This document shows, piece after piece, positions 50,311 to 58,830 of a stretch of DNA of 64,000 nucleotides. The notes beneath the pieces were generated by a model. That model saw only the letters and a program-made list of their open reading frames with translations, did no database searches and had not been told where the DNA came from. Position 1 is the stretch's first letter. Each line of letters begins with the position of its first letter. A program made the position numbers and the translations under genes. Origin of the DNA: an uncultured Chryseobacterium sp. (GTDB taxonomy: Bacteria > Bacteroidota > Bacteroidia > Flavobacteriales > Weeksellaceae); contig CAJYWD010000036.1 in the NCBI GenBank assembly GCA_913778505.1, positions 186,001 to 250,000 on the forward strand, written 5' to 3'.

Positions 50311-51906
50311 CTAATCATTAATCAAAAGCGGCTTCGTGGCCAAGTCCTTATTATAGAATGCGCCTTTATTTTCTTTCATCTCGAGAGAATGTTTGATAAT
50401 CAGATAAGAAACATTCACAAGATTCCTCAGTTCCGAAAGCTGTGGCGAAAGTATGGAATAATTATAAAGTTCCGTTACGGCTTCATAGATTTCGCGCTGT
50501 TTTTTCTTGGCTAATTCCAATCTTGCGTTGCTTCTAACAATCGCTACCAAGTCGCTCATCATTTCCTGAAGCTGTTTTCTGAGATAAGTTACGAGAACCA
50601 TTTCGTCCATCATTTTCATTCCTTCTTCATTCCATTCCGGAACCGCTTTCAGATCATCGAAATTGAAATCGTTTTCTTTTAGCAGTTCAACCGTTTTCAT
50701 CGCGGCATTATGACCAAAAACCAAACCTTCCAATAAAGAATTTGAAGCCAAGCGATTGGCGCCGTGCAATCCGGAGTTGGTGCATTCTCCTACGGCAAAT
50801 AGATTTTTGATAGAAGATTGTCCGTTCTTGTCCGTGTCGATGCCGCCCATCAGATAATGACAAGCCGGAACCACAGGAATTAATTCTTTGAAAGGGTCGA
50901 TGCCTTCATCCATGCATTTTTGGTAAATATTCGGAAAGTGATGGATGAATTTTTCTCTGTCCATTTCCCGGCAATCCAGACCAACATATTCGTCTCCGCT
51001 GATTTTCAGTTCATTATCAATAGCTCTTGCAACGATGTCACGAGATGCTAATTCTTCGCGCTCATCATATTTTTGCATAAACGGTTTTCCGTTTTTGGTA
51101 CGGAGTTTTGCGCCGTCGCCACGAACCGCTTCCGAAATCAGGAACAACATCCCGTCCCGTTTGGAATACATCGCCGTTGGATGAAACTGATAATATTGCA
51201 TGTTGGAAACTTTGCCTTGTGCTCTGTGGACGAAGGCGATTCCGTCTCCTGTTGCAATGATTGGATTGGTGGTGTTTTTATAAACGTGCCCAGCGCCGCC
51301 TGTTGCTACCAAAGTGATTTTCGAGGTGATTTTTTTGATTTTTTTATGCTGCTCATCCAAAATATAAGCACCATAAGCATTGATGTTACCTTTGTCCAGT
51401 TCTTTCCCGGGAACGTGGTGCTGAGTGATCAAATCGATGACGTAATGATGAGGAAGAATTTCGATATTAGGAGAATTTCTTACCGTTTCCAGAAGTGCTC
51501 TTTCGATTTCGAAACCTGTGATGTCTTTGTGATGCACAATTCGGTTTTCGGTGTGTCCGCCTTCACGGCCCAGTGAATATTGACCTTTTTCCTGGTCAAA
51601 TTTTGCGCCCCATTCCACAATTTCATTGAAACGCAGTGGCGCTTCTTCTACCACTATTTTCACAATATCCGGATCGTTGATGTAATCTCCGGCTCGCAAA
51701 GTGTCGTCTATATGTTTTTGAAAATTATCTTTGGAGAAATCCGTGACCACAGCCAATCCGCCTTGTGCATACTTGGTGTTGCTCTCGTCCTCATTAGATT
51801 TCGTGACGATGGTTATTTTGGTATCTGGCAACTGCTCAGAAATTTTGATGGCATAAGATAAGCCCGAAATTCCGGAACCAATGACGAGAACGTCTGTTTT
51901 TATCAT
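50311..51906 (-). CDS. nadB: L-aspartate oxidase
   Basis: A 531-residue flavoenzyme oxidising L-aspartate to iminoaspartate in NAD synthesis. The FAD-binding fingerprint VLVIGSGISGLSYA is at residues 6-19. SNTKYAQGGLAVV, EGGHTENRIVHHKD, QFHPTAMYSKRDG, DIVARAID and GANRLASNSLLEGLVFG are hallmarks of the NadB/SdhA family. The C-terminal helical domain is complete. It heads the operon nadB-nuclease-nadC, with a 4 bp gap to the nuclease gene. nadA is not in the window. Confidence 0.95.
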   Translation of the reverse strand: MIKTDVLVIGSGISGLSYAIKISEQLPDTKITIVTKSNEDESNTKYAQGGLAVVTDFSKDNFQKHIDDTLRAGDYINDPDIVKIVVEEAPLRFNEIVEWGAKFDQEKGQYSLGREGGHTENRIVHHKDITGFEIERALLETVRNSPNIEILPHHYVIDLITQHHVPGKELDKGNINAYGAYILDEQHKKIKKITSKITLVATGGAGHVYKNTTNPIIATGDGIAFVHRAQGKVSNMQYYQFHPTAMYSKRDGMLFLISEAVRGDGAKLRTKNGKPFMQKYDEREELASRDIVARAIDNELKISGDEYVGLDCREMDREKFIHHFPNIYQKCMDEGIDPFKELIPVVPACHYLMGGIDTDKNGQSSIKNLFAVGECTNSGLHGANRLASNSLLEGLVFGHNAAMKTVELLKENDFNFDDLKAVPEWNEEGMKMMDEMVLVTYLRKQLQEMMSDLVAIVRSNARLELAKKKQREIYEAVTELYNYSILSPQLSELRNLVNVSYLIIKHSLEMKENKGAFYNKDLATKPLLIND

Positions 51907-52067
51907 TTTTTGAGTTGAATTGTATTAGGAAAGAAATTACATATAATATTAAAATTCTAGCTGATTTCTCAGATTTGGCAAATTTAAAAAGCAACTTAAT
52001 CAGCTTGATTTTCATAATCTACGAGAAAATATTAATGTAAAGTTTTGGCATCTTTTATAAAAAGAGA

Positions 52068-52220
52068 TTATTGATAGTTTTTACGAATGTCTCGCCAATC
52101 TTCAAATTCCTCTTCTTTCGGGAAAATCATAACCTCAGTAAATTCAGCATCAAAATTTTCTGGAAGTTCTATGCTTAGTTTATGATTTTTCACCTCAACG
52201 ATTTGTCTGATTACATTCAT
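52068..52220 (-). CDS. Small antitoxin-like protein, 50 residues
   Basis: A complete short ORF beginning MNVIRQIVEVKNHKLSIELP, followed by an acidic and aromatic tail ending WRDIRKNYQ. The start resembles small AbrB- or PHD-like antitoxin N-termini of Bacteroidota (MNxIRQxVxVKNxxLxVxLP). No toxin gene adjoins: the neighbours are nadB and a nitroreductase gene. It might be an orphan antitoxin or remnant of a lost pair. No catalytic features. Confidence 0.55.
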   Translation of the reverse strand: MNVIRQIVEVKNHKLSIELPENFDAEFTEVMIFPKEEEFEDWRDIRKNYQ

Positions 52221-52244
52221 TTTGATTTGAATTAAAAAATAAAT

Positions 52245-52871
52245 TTACAGAAATTTAATAAACTTATCCGCAGGTTTTCTTACTTTTTTGAAATTTTGAA
52301 AAATATCATCTTCTGCACGATAGCCTAAGGCCAAAACCACGGCCACTTTTTCATTCGCTTTATCAATTTTCAGCACATCTTCAAGGATTTCTGCTTTGAA
52401 GCCTTCCATCGGACAGGTGTCGATTTCTTCTTCGGCAGATGCCATTATCAATGAGCCAAGAACGATATAGCTCTGTTTCTCGGACCAGCTTTCCAGTTCT
52501 TTCTGAGTATAATTGTCTAAGAAAAGATTGATGTTATTTCGGAATGCCGACAATTGTTCCAAAGTCACACCACGCTCATTAATAATATGACTGAAATAAT
52601 TGTCAACATACTCCTTATTAATATGAGTTTTGGTAACCAAAGCAACCAAGTGCGAACAAGTTGATATTTGTGATGGATTATAAAATGCCGGAATCAATCT
52701 CTGAATCATCTCCTCATTTTCCACAACCAATAGATGATAAGGTTGCAATCCTAACGAGCTGACTGACAGTCGTCCTGCTTCCAAAATGTTGTTCAGTTTT
52801 TCAAAAGAAATCTTTCTTCTGTCAAATTTTTTCACAGAATATCGCCAGTTAAGTGCTTCTAAATAGTTCAT
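52245..52871 (-). CDS. Nitroreductase family NAD(P)H-dependent oxidoreductase
   Basis: A 208-residue FMN-dependent enzyme of the NfsB/FRase I type. The N-terminal RYSVKKFDRRKISFEKLNNILEAGRLSVSSLGLQPYH contains the FMN-phosphate-binding Arg and Ser residues (key parts RYSVKKFD and SVSSLGLQPYHLLVV). The C-terminal EEIDTCPMEGF and VALGYRAEDD are family hallmarks. Physiological substrate unknown. The ATG is only 4 nt from a TATATTTG element, suggesting a leaderless mRNA. Confidence 0.92.
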   Translation of the reverse strand: MNYLEALNWRYSVKKFDRRKISFEKLNNILEAGRLSVSSLGLQPYHLLVVENEEMIQRLIPAFYNPSQISTCSHLVALVTKTHINKEYVDNYFSHIINERGVTLEQLSAFRNNINLFLDNYTQKELESWSEKQSYIVLGSLIMASAEEEIDTCPMEGFKAEILEDVLKIDKANEKVAVVLALGYRAEDDIFQNFKKVRKPADKFIKFL

Positions 52872-52875
52872 ATAA

Positions 52876-52883
52876 CAAATATA
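52876..52883 (-). promoter_or_regulatory. Predicted -7 element of the nitroreductase gene, implying a leaderless mRNA
   Basis: On the minus strand TATATTTG matches TAnnTTTG and ends 4 nt before the ATG at 52869-52871. Confidence 0.55.
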
Positions 52884-53250
52884 GGTAATCTGAAATTTTA
52901 GTTAGAATCATTTTAAATAAGTTCTCTGGAAGCTTATTAATTGCAAAAAGTTAAAAAGGATGAAGATTTTTTTGAAAGGCAAAGAATCAACAGGCCGATT
53001 TTTAAGCGAACTGTAATACGCAATCTTAATCAAAAATCAATGTATTGAGACTTCGGAAACTTTACCGTTAAAAAAATCACTGCGACGTAATCCAATCAAT
53101 GATGATGCTTTATGCACATGGTTTTTCAACTCATTCATTGCAAATGCTTTATAATACAGCATTTCAGAAGAATTCGATTTAATCAATTTGTTATCAAACC
53201 ATTAGCCAGAAATGCTGCTGAGCTGAAAAGTTATAAACATTAACTATAAA
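52884..53250. other. Intergenic region before the dcw cluster, with a possible ORF remnant
   Basis: About 370 bp between the nitroreductase and mraZ promoters. On the minus strand a 41-residue frame (53037-53162, beginning MLYYKAFAMNELKN and containing SSLIGLRRSDFFNG) has protein-like composition, and the open frame extends about 15 codons further upstream without a start. It may be a gene remnant. Nothing else is recognisable. Confidence 0.35.
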
Positions 53251-53251
53251 A

Positions 53252-53281
53252 GTGGGCAAAAGTGGTAAAATGTGGTAGAAT
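53252..53281 (+). promoter_or_regulatory. Predicted MraZ operator
   Basis: Three direct repeats with exact 10 bp spacing: GTGGGCAAAA, GTGGTAAAAT and GTGGTAGAAT. MraZ in other bacteria binds three or four TGGGN repeats at this spacing upstream of its own gene. The repeats cover the region where the -33 element should lie, so binding would block transcription. Confidence 0.8.
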
Positions 53282-53287
53282 TTTGTA

Positions 53288-53295
53288 TAAATTTG
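53288..53295 (+). promoter_or_regulatory. Predicted -7 element of the dcw operon
   Basis: TAAATTTG matches TAnnTTTG and ends 6 nt before the mraZ ATG at 53302, directly after the operator repeats. A leaderless or near-leaderless transcript is implied. Confidence 0.6.
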
Positions 53296-53301
53296 CTCCA
53301 A

Positions 53302-53778
53302 ATGAAAAACTTCATTGGGACATACGAATGTAAGATCGATGACAAAGGGCGCATCAAACTGCCTGCTTCACTCACGAAGCAGACGGAACACTTTGCAGAT
53401 GAGCCATTTGTGATTAAGCGTTCCGTGTTTCAAAAGTGCCTGGAAGTGTATCCGATGAAGCCTTGGGAAAAACTGATGGCAAAAATAAATGGTCTGAACC
53501 GTTTTGTCAAGAAAAATGCAGATTTCATCAGGATGTTTACAGCCGGTGTCAAAACCGCTGAACTCGATAATGTCGGACGTCTCCAGATCAGCAAAGATTT
53601 GACGCAATATGCCAATCTGACCAAAGAAATTGTCATCACAAGTGCTGGCGAACTCTTCGAGATTTGGGATAAAGAAGCTTATGAGCAGGTTATTTCTGTC
53701 AGCGAATTAGACTTCGCCAATCTTGCGGAGGACGTGATGGGAAATCTGGAATCTGAAGATTCTGAGAATCAAGAATAA
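53302..53778 (+). CDS. mraZ: Transcriptional regulator MraZ
   Basis: A 158-residue protein with two AbrB-like swapped-hairpin modules, each carrying the DxxGR signature: KIDDKGRIKLPASL near the start and ELDNVGRLQISKDL near residue 97. MraZ forms rings that bind direct repeats upstream of its operon and repress it. The start is the ATG at 53302, since the in-frame GTG at 53272 lies inside the operator. It heads the division and wall cluster. Confidence 0.95.
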   Translation: MKNFIGTYECKIDDKGRIKLPASLTKQTEHFADEPFVIKRSVFQKCLEVYPMKPWEKLMAKINGLNRFVKKNADFIRMFTAGVKTAELDNVGRLQISKDLTQYANLTKEIVITSAGELFEIWDKEAYEQVISVSELDFANLAEDVMGNLESEDSENQE

Positions 53779-53828
53779 AGAATCAAGAAAAAGCTGTCAA
53801 CTGACAACTGTTACCTAAAACCTAAAAT

Positions 53829-54722
53829 ATGTATCACAATCCTGTCTTATTAAAACAAAGTGTCGATGCTCTGGTAATCAATCCGGACGGGATTTACGTG
53901 GATTGTACTTTTGGTGGAGGCGGGCATTCTAGAGAGATTCTGAGCAGACTGTCGGACAAAGGAAGATTGTTTTCTTTTGATCAGGATCTGGATGCCTTGA
54001 AAAATGTAATAGACGACCCGAGATTTACATTGGTCAATCAGAATTTCAGATTTCTGGAAAACTCGATGTTGGCTTATGGGATTTCTCAGGTTGATGGGAT
54101 TTTGGCGGATTTGGGTGTTTCTTCACATCAGTTTGATGAAGCAGAAAGGGGATTTTCTACAAGAAGCAATGCGCCGCTTGATATGAGAATGAATGTCATG
54201 CAAAGTCTTGATGCCAAGAAAATCATCAACGATTATGAAGAAGAAGATTTGGCCAATATCTTTTACCAATACGGAGAATTGAGAGAATCCAGAAAATTGG
54301 CAAGAGAAATTGTTCATCACAGAAAAACTAAGAAGATCAATACAACTGAGGATTTGAAAAATCTGTTCAGTTATATTCCGGCTTTTAAGCAGAATAAATT
54401 TTTTGCTCAGGTTTTCCAGGCGATCAGAATTGAAGTCAATCAGGAATTGGAAGTGCTGAAGGAGATGCTCGTTCAGTCTTACAAGATTTTAAAAGATGAA
54501 GGACGACTAGTTGTGATTTCTTATCATTCTTTAGAAGACAGATTGGTAAAACGTTTCCTGAAAAACGGAATGTTCGAAGGTGAACCTCAGCGCGATATTT
54601 ACGGAAATTATGCGAAAGCTTTTGAATTATTACAAACAAAAGCAATCATTCCGGATGATAAAGAAATTGAAGAAAACTCGCGCGCAAGAAGTGCGAAAAT
54701 GAGAATTGGAATAAAATTGTAA
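53829..54722 (+). CDS. rsmH: 16S rRNA (cytosine-1402-N4) methyltransferase
   Basis: A 297-residue SAM-dependent methyltransferase modifying C1402 of 16S rRNA. The SAM-binding loop is YVDCTFGGGGHSREIL near residues 23-38. GILADLGVSSHQFDEAERGFS and PLDMRMN follow, and VISYHSLEDRLVKRF is near residue 235. All are RsmH hallmarks. It is second in the dcw cluster, 50 bp after mraZ; the spacer has the phrase TCAACTGACAACTGTTAC. Confidence 0.96.
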   Translation: MYHNPVLLKQSVDALVINPDGIYVDCTFGGGGHSREILSRLSDKGRLFSFDQDLDALKNVIDDPRFTLVNQNFRFLENSMLAYGISQVDGILADLGVSSHQFDEAERGFSTRSNAPLDMRMNVMQSLDAKKIINDYEEEDLANIFYQYGELRESRKLAREIVHHRKTKKINTTEDLKNLFSYIPAFKQNKFFAQVFQAIRIEVNQELEVLKEMLVQSYKILKDEGRLVVISYHSLEDRLVKRFLKNGMFEGEPQRDIYGNYAKAFELLQTKAIIPDDKEIEENSRARSAKMRIGIKL

Positions 54723-54780
54723 TGCTGGATGCGGGATGATGGATGACCTCTAACACCCTACATCTGACATCTAACGAAAA

Positions 54781-55152
54781 ATGGCAAAACAGACAACCTA
54801 TAGTAAGCAGAGAAAGAAACTCACTTTTATGGACATCATAAAAGGGAATTTCCTGAATCGTGATGAGGTCAAAGCGCATTACAAATATTTCCTGTTCATT
54901 TTCGGATTGCTGATGGTTATGATTTACAGTAATCACTTAGTTAACAAGAAGATAGAACACGTTAACAAGCTGAAAGAAGAAACGGAAGAATATAAATCCA
55001 GAAACGCCTATGCGCAAAGCAGGCTGATTAAAATAAGAATGGAATCCGAGCTGGGAAAAGAAATGATTCAGGATTCTTTGGTGAGTCTGGAAAGCCACCC
55101 GATGAAATTATTGATAAAAGTAGACAGCACCAATGATAAAGCAACCCAATAA
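54781..55152 (+). CDS. ftsL: FtsL-like division protein
   Basis: A 123-residue bitopic membrane protein at the ftsL position. A basic cytoplasmic tail (about 1-38) is followed by a membrane helix (YFLFIFGLLMVMIYSNHLV, about 40-58) and a coiled coil (KIEHVNKLKEETEEYKSRNA). Sequence conservation in FtsL is low, so the call depends on topology and gene order. It would form a complex with FtsB/DivIC and FtsQ and activate FtsWI. It overlaps the next gene by 20 bp. The spacer before it contains TCTGACATCTAACG-type phrases. Confidence 0.85.
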   Translation: MAKQTTYSKQRKKLTFMDIIKGNFLNRDEVKAHYKYFLFIFGLLMVMIYSNHLVNKKIEHVNKLKEETEEYKSRNAYAQSRLIKIRMESELGKEMIQDSLVSLESHPMKLLIKVDSTNDKATQ

Positions 55153-57130
55153 CAATTACGAAAAAAAGCGTTCCAATGCGTTGAAGTGGGGCTACCTTTT
55201 TGTGTTGGGAGCCTTCATTTTATTTGCAGTTTTTTTGACAAGGATTCTCATTCTTCAGAACACCAATGTGGAAGAGTTTGAAAATAACTATATCAGTAAA
55301 AATTACCGCGAGGCAACTCTGAAGGCTGCGCGCGGAAATCTTTTTGCTTCCGACGGTTCCATCCTGGCAACGACCGTAATGCGTTACGACATCTACCTGG
55401 ATTTCAAGTCCATGCGCGATACGATCTACTCCAATAATATTGGTGCCTTAACAGATTCTCTTAGTAGGATGTTTGATAAGCCGCGTAGTTACTTTCGGGC
55501 TAAGTTAGATGCTCAGAATCAGCGAAATAACCAATATTATTTGTTGGCAAAAGGTCTTGATTTCGACCAGTATGACAGAATCCGTGATTTTCCGATTTTT
55601 AACAGAGGAAAAAATAAAGGCGGTTTCATTGTGGAGCGCAATTTCCGAAGAGAACTGGCCACTACACAAATAGGAGCCGGAACCATTGGCGCGGATAACG
55701 GCGAATCGAAATCTGGTCTGGAAGGCGCTTTCAGTAAGTTCTTGACCGGGATTGACGGAAAAAGGCTGGAGCAGAAAATCACTTCCACACAGTGGAAACC
55801 CATTGATTACTGGAAAGTTCAGGAACCGATTGACGGTCAGGATGTGTACACGACGTTGGATCTGAGGATTCAGGATATTGCGCATTCTGCGTTGCAAAAT
55901 CAGTTGGTAAAATTTGATGCAGACCACGGCAGCGTGGTGGTAATGGAGGTGGCGACGGGCAAGATCAAAGCCATGGTTAACCTAAGAAGAACCGAGCCGG
56001 GAATTTATGTCGATGCCTATAATTATACCGTAAAAGACGCGCAGGAACCAGGCTCCACCTTCAAAACCGTTTCGCTTTTGGCCGCAATGGATGATGGTTT
56101 CATTGATGAAAATACGAAAGTCAATATCGGAAACGGTGTCTGGAACTATGCCGGACAGAGAATTACAGATGGCCATGGTGGCGGTACTTATGATGTAAGC
56201 GACGTTTTAGCAAAATCCAGCAATGTGGGCGCTGCAAAACTGATCACGGAACATTATGCCGATAAACCTCAGGTTTTCATAGACCACCTGAAGCGTTGGA
56301 AAATGTTCGACAAGATGCAGATCGAATTACCGGGTATCGCGAAGCCGTCTATCCAAACACCACAGAGCAAGCGCTGGAACAAGGCGACATTGGCATCTTT
56401 AGCTTATGGTTATTCATCAAGGTTTCCGTTGTTGCAGCTTGTGACTTTTTACAATGGTATTGCCAACAAAGGCAAAATGGTAAAACCGCTTTTCATTGAC
56501 AAGATTATGAAGGACGGCAAAGTGCTTTACGAGGCTCAGCCCGAAGTGATGGTCAAAAAAATGGCCTCTGACAAAGCTATTGAAATGATGACCAGTGCAC
56601 TCACTAAAGCTGTGGAAAAAGGAACTGCCAAGAGTATTTATACGCCTAACCTCAAAATTGCCGGAAAAACGGGAACTGCGAGATTTGAATACTGGAAAGC
56701 CGGACCAATGAAATATCAGGCTTCTTTTGCGGGCTTCTATCCGTCTGATAATCCGAAATATACCTGTATTGTGGTAGTCAATCAGCCGGATGTCTCAAAA
56801 GGATTTTATGGAGGAACGGTTTCTGCGCCTGTTTTCAAGGAAATTGCCGGGAAGACTTTCCTTAAAACACCTCTGAATGTGGAAAAGGAATTGTTGGTGG
56901 AGCATAAGGTCAACCTCAATAAAATGACGGCGCCCAATGTGAAAGTGAATGTGAGAAAAGATTCCATGCCGAACCTGGTAGGAATGATCGGCAAAAATGT
57001 CATTCCTCAATTGGAAAATCTGGGCTATCGGGTGGATTATAAAGGTGTGGGGAAAATTACAGGTCAGTTTCCTGTAGAAGGAGCGGCCATCGGAAAAAAT
57101 CAGAAAATATATCTGAATCTTCAGAATTAA
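55133..57130 (+). CDS. ftsI: Septal peptidoglycan transpeptidase (FtsI/PBP3-like) with PASTA domain
   Basis: A 665-residue class B penicillin-binding protein. A membrane anchor (about 18-40) is followed by the pedestal domain and the transpeptidase domain. Active-site motifs are S308-T-F-K311, S362-S-N364 and K512-T-G514. One C-terminal PASTA domain (about 610-665, MPNLVGMIGKNVIPQLENLG) is present, unlike E. coli FtsI. It cross-links septal peptidoglycan with FtsW, which is encoded in the same cluster. It overlaps ftsL by 20 bp. Confidence 0.94.
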   Translation: MIKQPNNNYEKKRSNALKWGYLFVLGAFILFAVFLTRILILQNTNVEEFENNYISKNYREATLKAARGNLFASDGSILATTVMRYDIYLDFKSMRDTIYSNNIGALTDSLSRMFDKPRSYFRAKLDAQNQRNNQYYLLAKGLDFDQYDRIRDFPIFNRGKNKGGFIVERNFRRELATTQIGAGTIGADNGESKSGLEGAFSKFLTGIDGKRLEQKITSTQWKPIDYWKVQEPIDGQDVYTTLDLRIQDIAHSALQNQLVKFDADHGSVVVMEVATGKIKAMVNLRRTEPGIYVDAYNYTVKDAQEPGSTFKTVSLLAAMDDGFIDENTKVNIGNGVWNYAGQRITDGHGGGTYDVSDVLAKSSNVGAAKLITEHYADKPQVFIDHLKRWKMFDKMQIELPGIAKPSIQTPQSKRWNKATLASLAYGYSSRFPLLQLVTFYNGIANKGKMVKPLFIDKIMKDGKVLYEAQPEVMVKKMASDKAIEMMTSALTKAVEKGTAKSIYTPNLKIAGKTGTARFEYWKAGPMKYQASFAGFYPSDNPKYTCIVVVNQPDVSKGFYGGTVSAPVFKEIAGKTFLKTPLNVEKELLVEHKVNLNKMTAPNVKVNVRKDSMPNLVGMIGKNVIPQLENLGYRVDYKGVGKITGQFPVEGAAIGKNQKIYLNLQN

Positions 57131-57133
57131 TTT

Positions 57134-57211
57134 GAGCGACGAAGTCGCAATATATTGGTAGAAAGAAATAAATTATAACAATGAGGTGCGAAGCACCGAA
57201 ATATTGGTTAA
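57134..57211 (+). repeat. Two related GAA-loop hairpin units in the ftsI-murE spacer
   Basis: Unit 1 is GCGAC-GAA-GTCGC followed by AATATATTGGTAGAAA (57136-57164). Unit 2 is GGTGC-GAA-GCACC followed by GAAATATTGGTTAAA (57185-57212). Stem sequences differ but pairing, the GAA loop and the AATAT..TTGGT tail are conserved. The second ends at the murE start codon (57212). Confidence 0.75.
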
Positions 57212-58672
57212 ATGATATTAAAAGAGTTATTACAAAGAATTACAGTTTTAGAAACCAGCGGAACTCTTGAAAAAGAAGTTGCCGAACTTGTTTTTGACAG
57301 CCGGAAAGTTGTTGAAAATTCTTTGTATGTGGCGATAAAGGGAACGGTTTCAGACGGCCATTCTTTCATCAGTCAAAGCATCGAGAAGGGTGCAAAAGTC
57401 ATTGTTTGTGAAGAATGGCCTTCGGAAATTAATGATGACGTAACTTATCTTAAGGTTGAGAATTCCTCCAAAACTTTAGGTCGTTTGGCTTCCAATTTTT
57501 ACGGAAATCCTTCTGAGAAATTAAATTTAATCGGTGTTACAGGAACCAACGGAAAAACTTCTGTGACGACATTGTTGTTTGACATTTTCAAAAATCTGGG
57601 ATATCAATCGGCTCTGATTTCTACTGTTGAATACAGAATCGGCGAGGAGATTATCCCTTCAACGCACACAACGCCGGATGTAATTCGTCTGAATCAAATG
57701 TTGGCTAAAGCGGTTGAAATCGGATGCGAATATGCTTTTATGGAAGTGAGTTCACACGGGATTTCTCAGGACAGAATAGAAGGTTTACATTTTAAAATCG
57801 CCAGTTTCACAAATATCTCGCACGACCATTTGGATTATCACGGGACTTTCCAAAATTACATCTACGCCAAGAAAAGATTCTTTGACGAGTTGGAAGATTC
57901 TGCGATTGCCATCACCAATGCCGATGATAAGAACGGACTGGTAATGTTGCAGAATACCAAAGCAAAAAAGAAAACTTTTGCGTTGAAAACAATGGCAGAT
58001 TTCCATGGAAAAGTTCTTGAAATCGACTTCAACGGAATGTTGCTGAATTTCAATAACAAAGAATTCTGGACCACATTGACAGGGAAATTCAATGCTTATA
58101 ATTTATTGTTGGCTTATGGAATTGCACTCGAATTAGGAATGGACGAAACAGAAGTTCTTCAGGCAATTTCAACATTAAAAAGAGTGAACGGAAGATTCGA
58201 AACCATTAAATCTGATAGCGGTATTTTCTTCGTCGTTGATTATTCTCACACGCCGGATGCATTGGAAAATGTGTTGGACAGCATCAACGAGATCAGAACC
58301 AAAAACGAGAGACTGATCACTGTTTTTGGTTGTGGAGGCGACAGAGACAAATCCAAACGTCCGGAAATGGGTGACATTGCCACAAAGAAATCAACTTTGG
58401 CCATCATCACTTCTGACAATCCCAGAACGGAAGACCCGAATCAGATTATTAAAGAAATAGAATCCGGCGTTCAGCCACAGAATTATAGCAAATATACATC
58501 GATTCCGGACAGAAGAGAAGCGATAAAAATGTCCATCAAATTTGCGGAACCGAAAGATATCGTGGTCGTTGCCGGAAAAGGTCACGAAACGTATCAGGAA
58601 ATCAACGGCGTGAAACATCATTTTGATGACAAAGAGACGATTAGGGAACTTCTGAATCTCATGGGGAAGTAA
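57212..58672 (+). CDS. murE: UDP-MurNAc-tripeptide synthetase MurE, meso-DAP type
   Basis: A 486-residue ATP-dependent ligase adding the third residue of the peptidoglycan stem peptide. The ATP loop GVTGTNGKTS is at residues 108-117. EVSSHGISQDRIEG and the carbamylated-lysine region are recognisable, and DNPRTEDP at 402-409 carries the DNPR motif that selects meso-diaminopimelate over lysine. Length is standard. It follows ftsI after a spacer with two hairpin repeats. Confidence 0.96.
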   Translation: MILKELLQRITVLETSGTLEKEVAELVFDSRKVVENSLYVAIKGTVSDGHSFISQSIEKGAKVIVCEEWPSEINDDVTYLKVENSSKTLGRLASNFYGNPSEKLNLIGVTGTNGKTSVTTLLFDIFKNLGYQSALISTVEYRIGEEIIPSTHTTPDVIRLNQMLAKAVEIGCEYAFMEVSSHGISQDRIEGLHFKIASFTNISHDHLDYHGTFQNYIYAKKRFFDELEDSAIAITNADDKNGLVMLQNTKAKKKTFALKTMADFHGKVLEIDFNGMLLNFNNKEFWTTLTGKFNAYNLLLAYGIALELGMDETEVLQAISTLKRVNGRFETIKSDSGIFFVVDYSHTPDALENVLDSINEIRTKNERLITVFGCGGDRDKSKRPEMGDIATKKSTLAIITSDNPRTEDPNQIIKEIESGVQPQNYSKYTSIPDRREAIKMSIKFAEPKDIVVVAGKGHETYQEINGVKHHFDDKETIRELLNLMGK

Positions 58673-58714
58673 TTTTGAAAATGAGATAATTTGACAATAA
58701 AAAAAAGTGCACTT

Positions 58715-58780
58715 TGTCGTTCCGTAGGAATCTCGATAAAATGATTAGAAAATAAAGATTCAGATTCCTGCGGAATGACA
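58715..58780. repeat. Inverted repeat in the murE-mraY spacer
   Basis: TGTCGTTCCGTAGGAATCT (58715-58733) is the reverse complement of AGATTCCTGCGGAATGACA (58762-58780) with two mismatches, separated by 28 nt. The phrase ATCAACTGACAACTATAAAC follows at 58802-58821, echoing the mraZ-rsmH spacer. Confidence 0.75.
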
Positions 58781-58830
58781 GACAAAATTTAAAAAAGAAC
58801 CATCAACTGACAACTATAAACTGACAACGA

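Noticed and set aside
53037-53162. A 41-residue minus-strand ORF before mraZ as a gene
   Set aside because: Protein-like in part, but no promoter, no clear family, and the open frame extends upstream without a start; kept only as a possible remnant.
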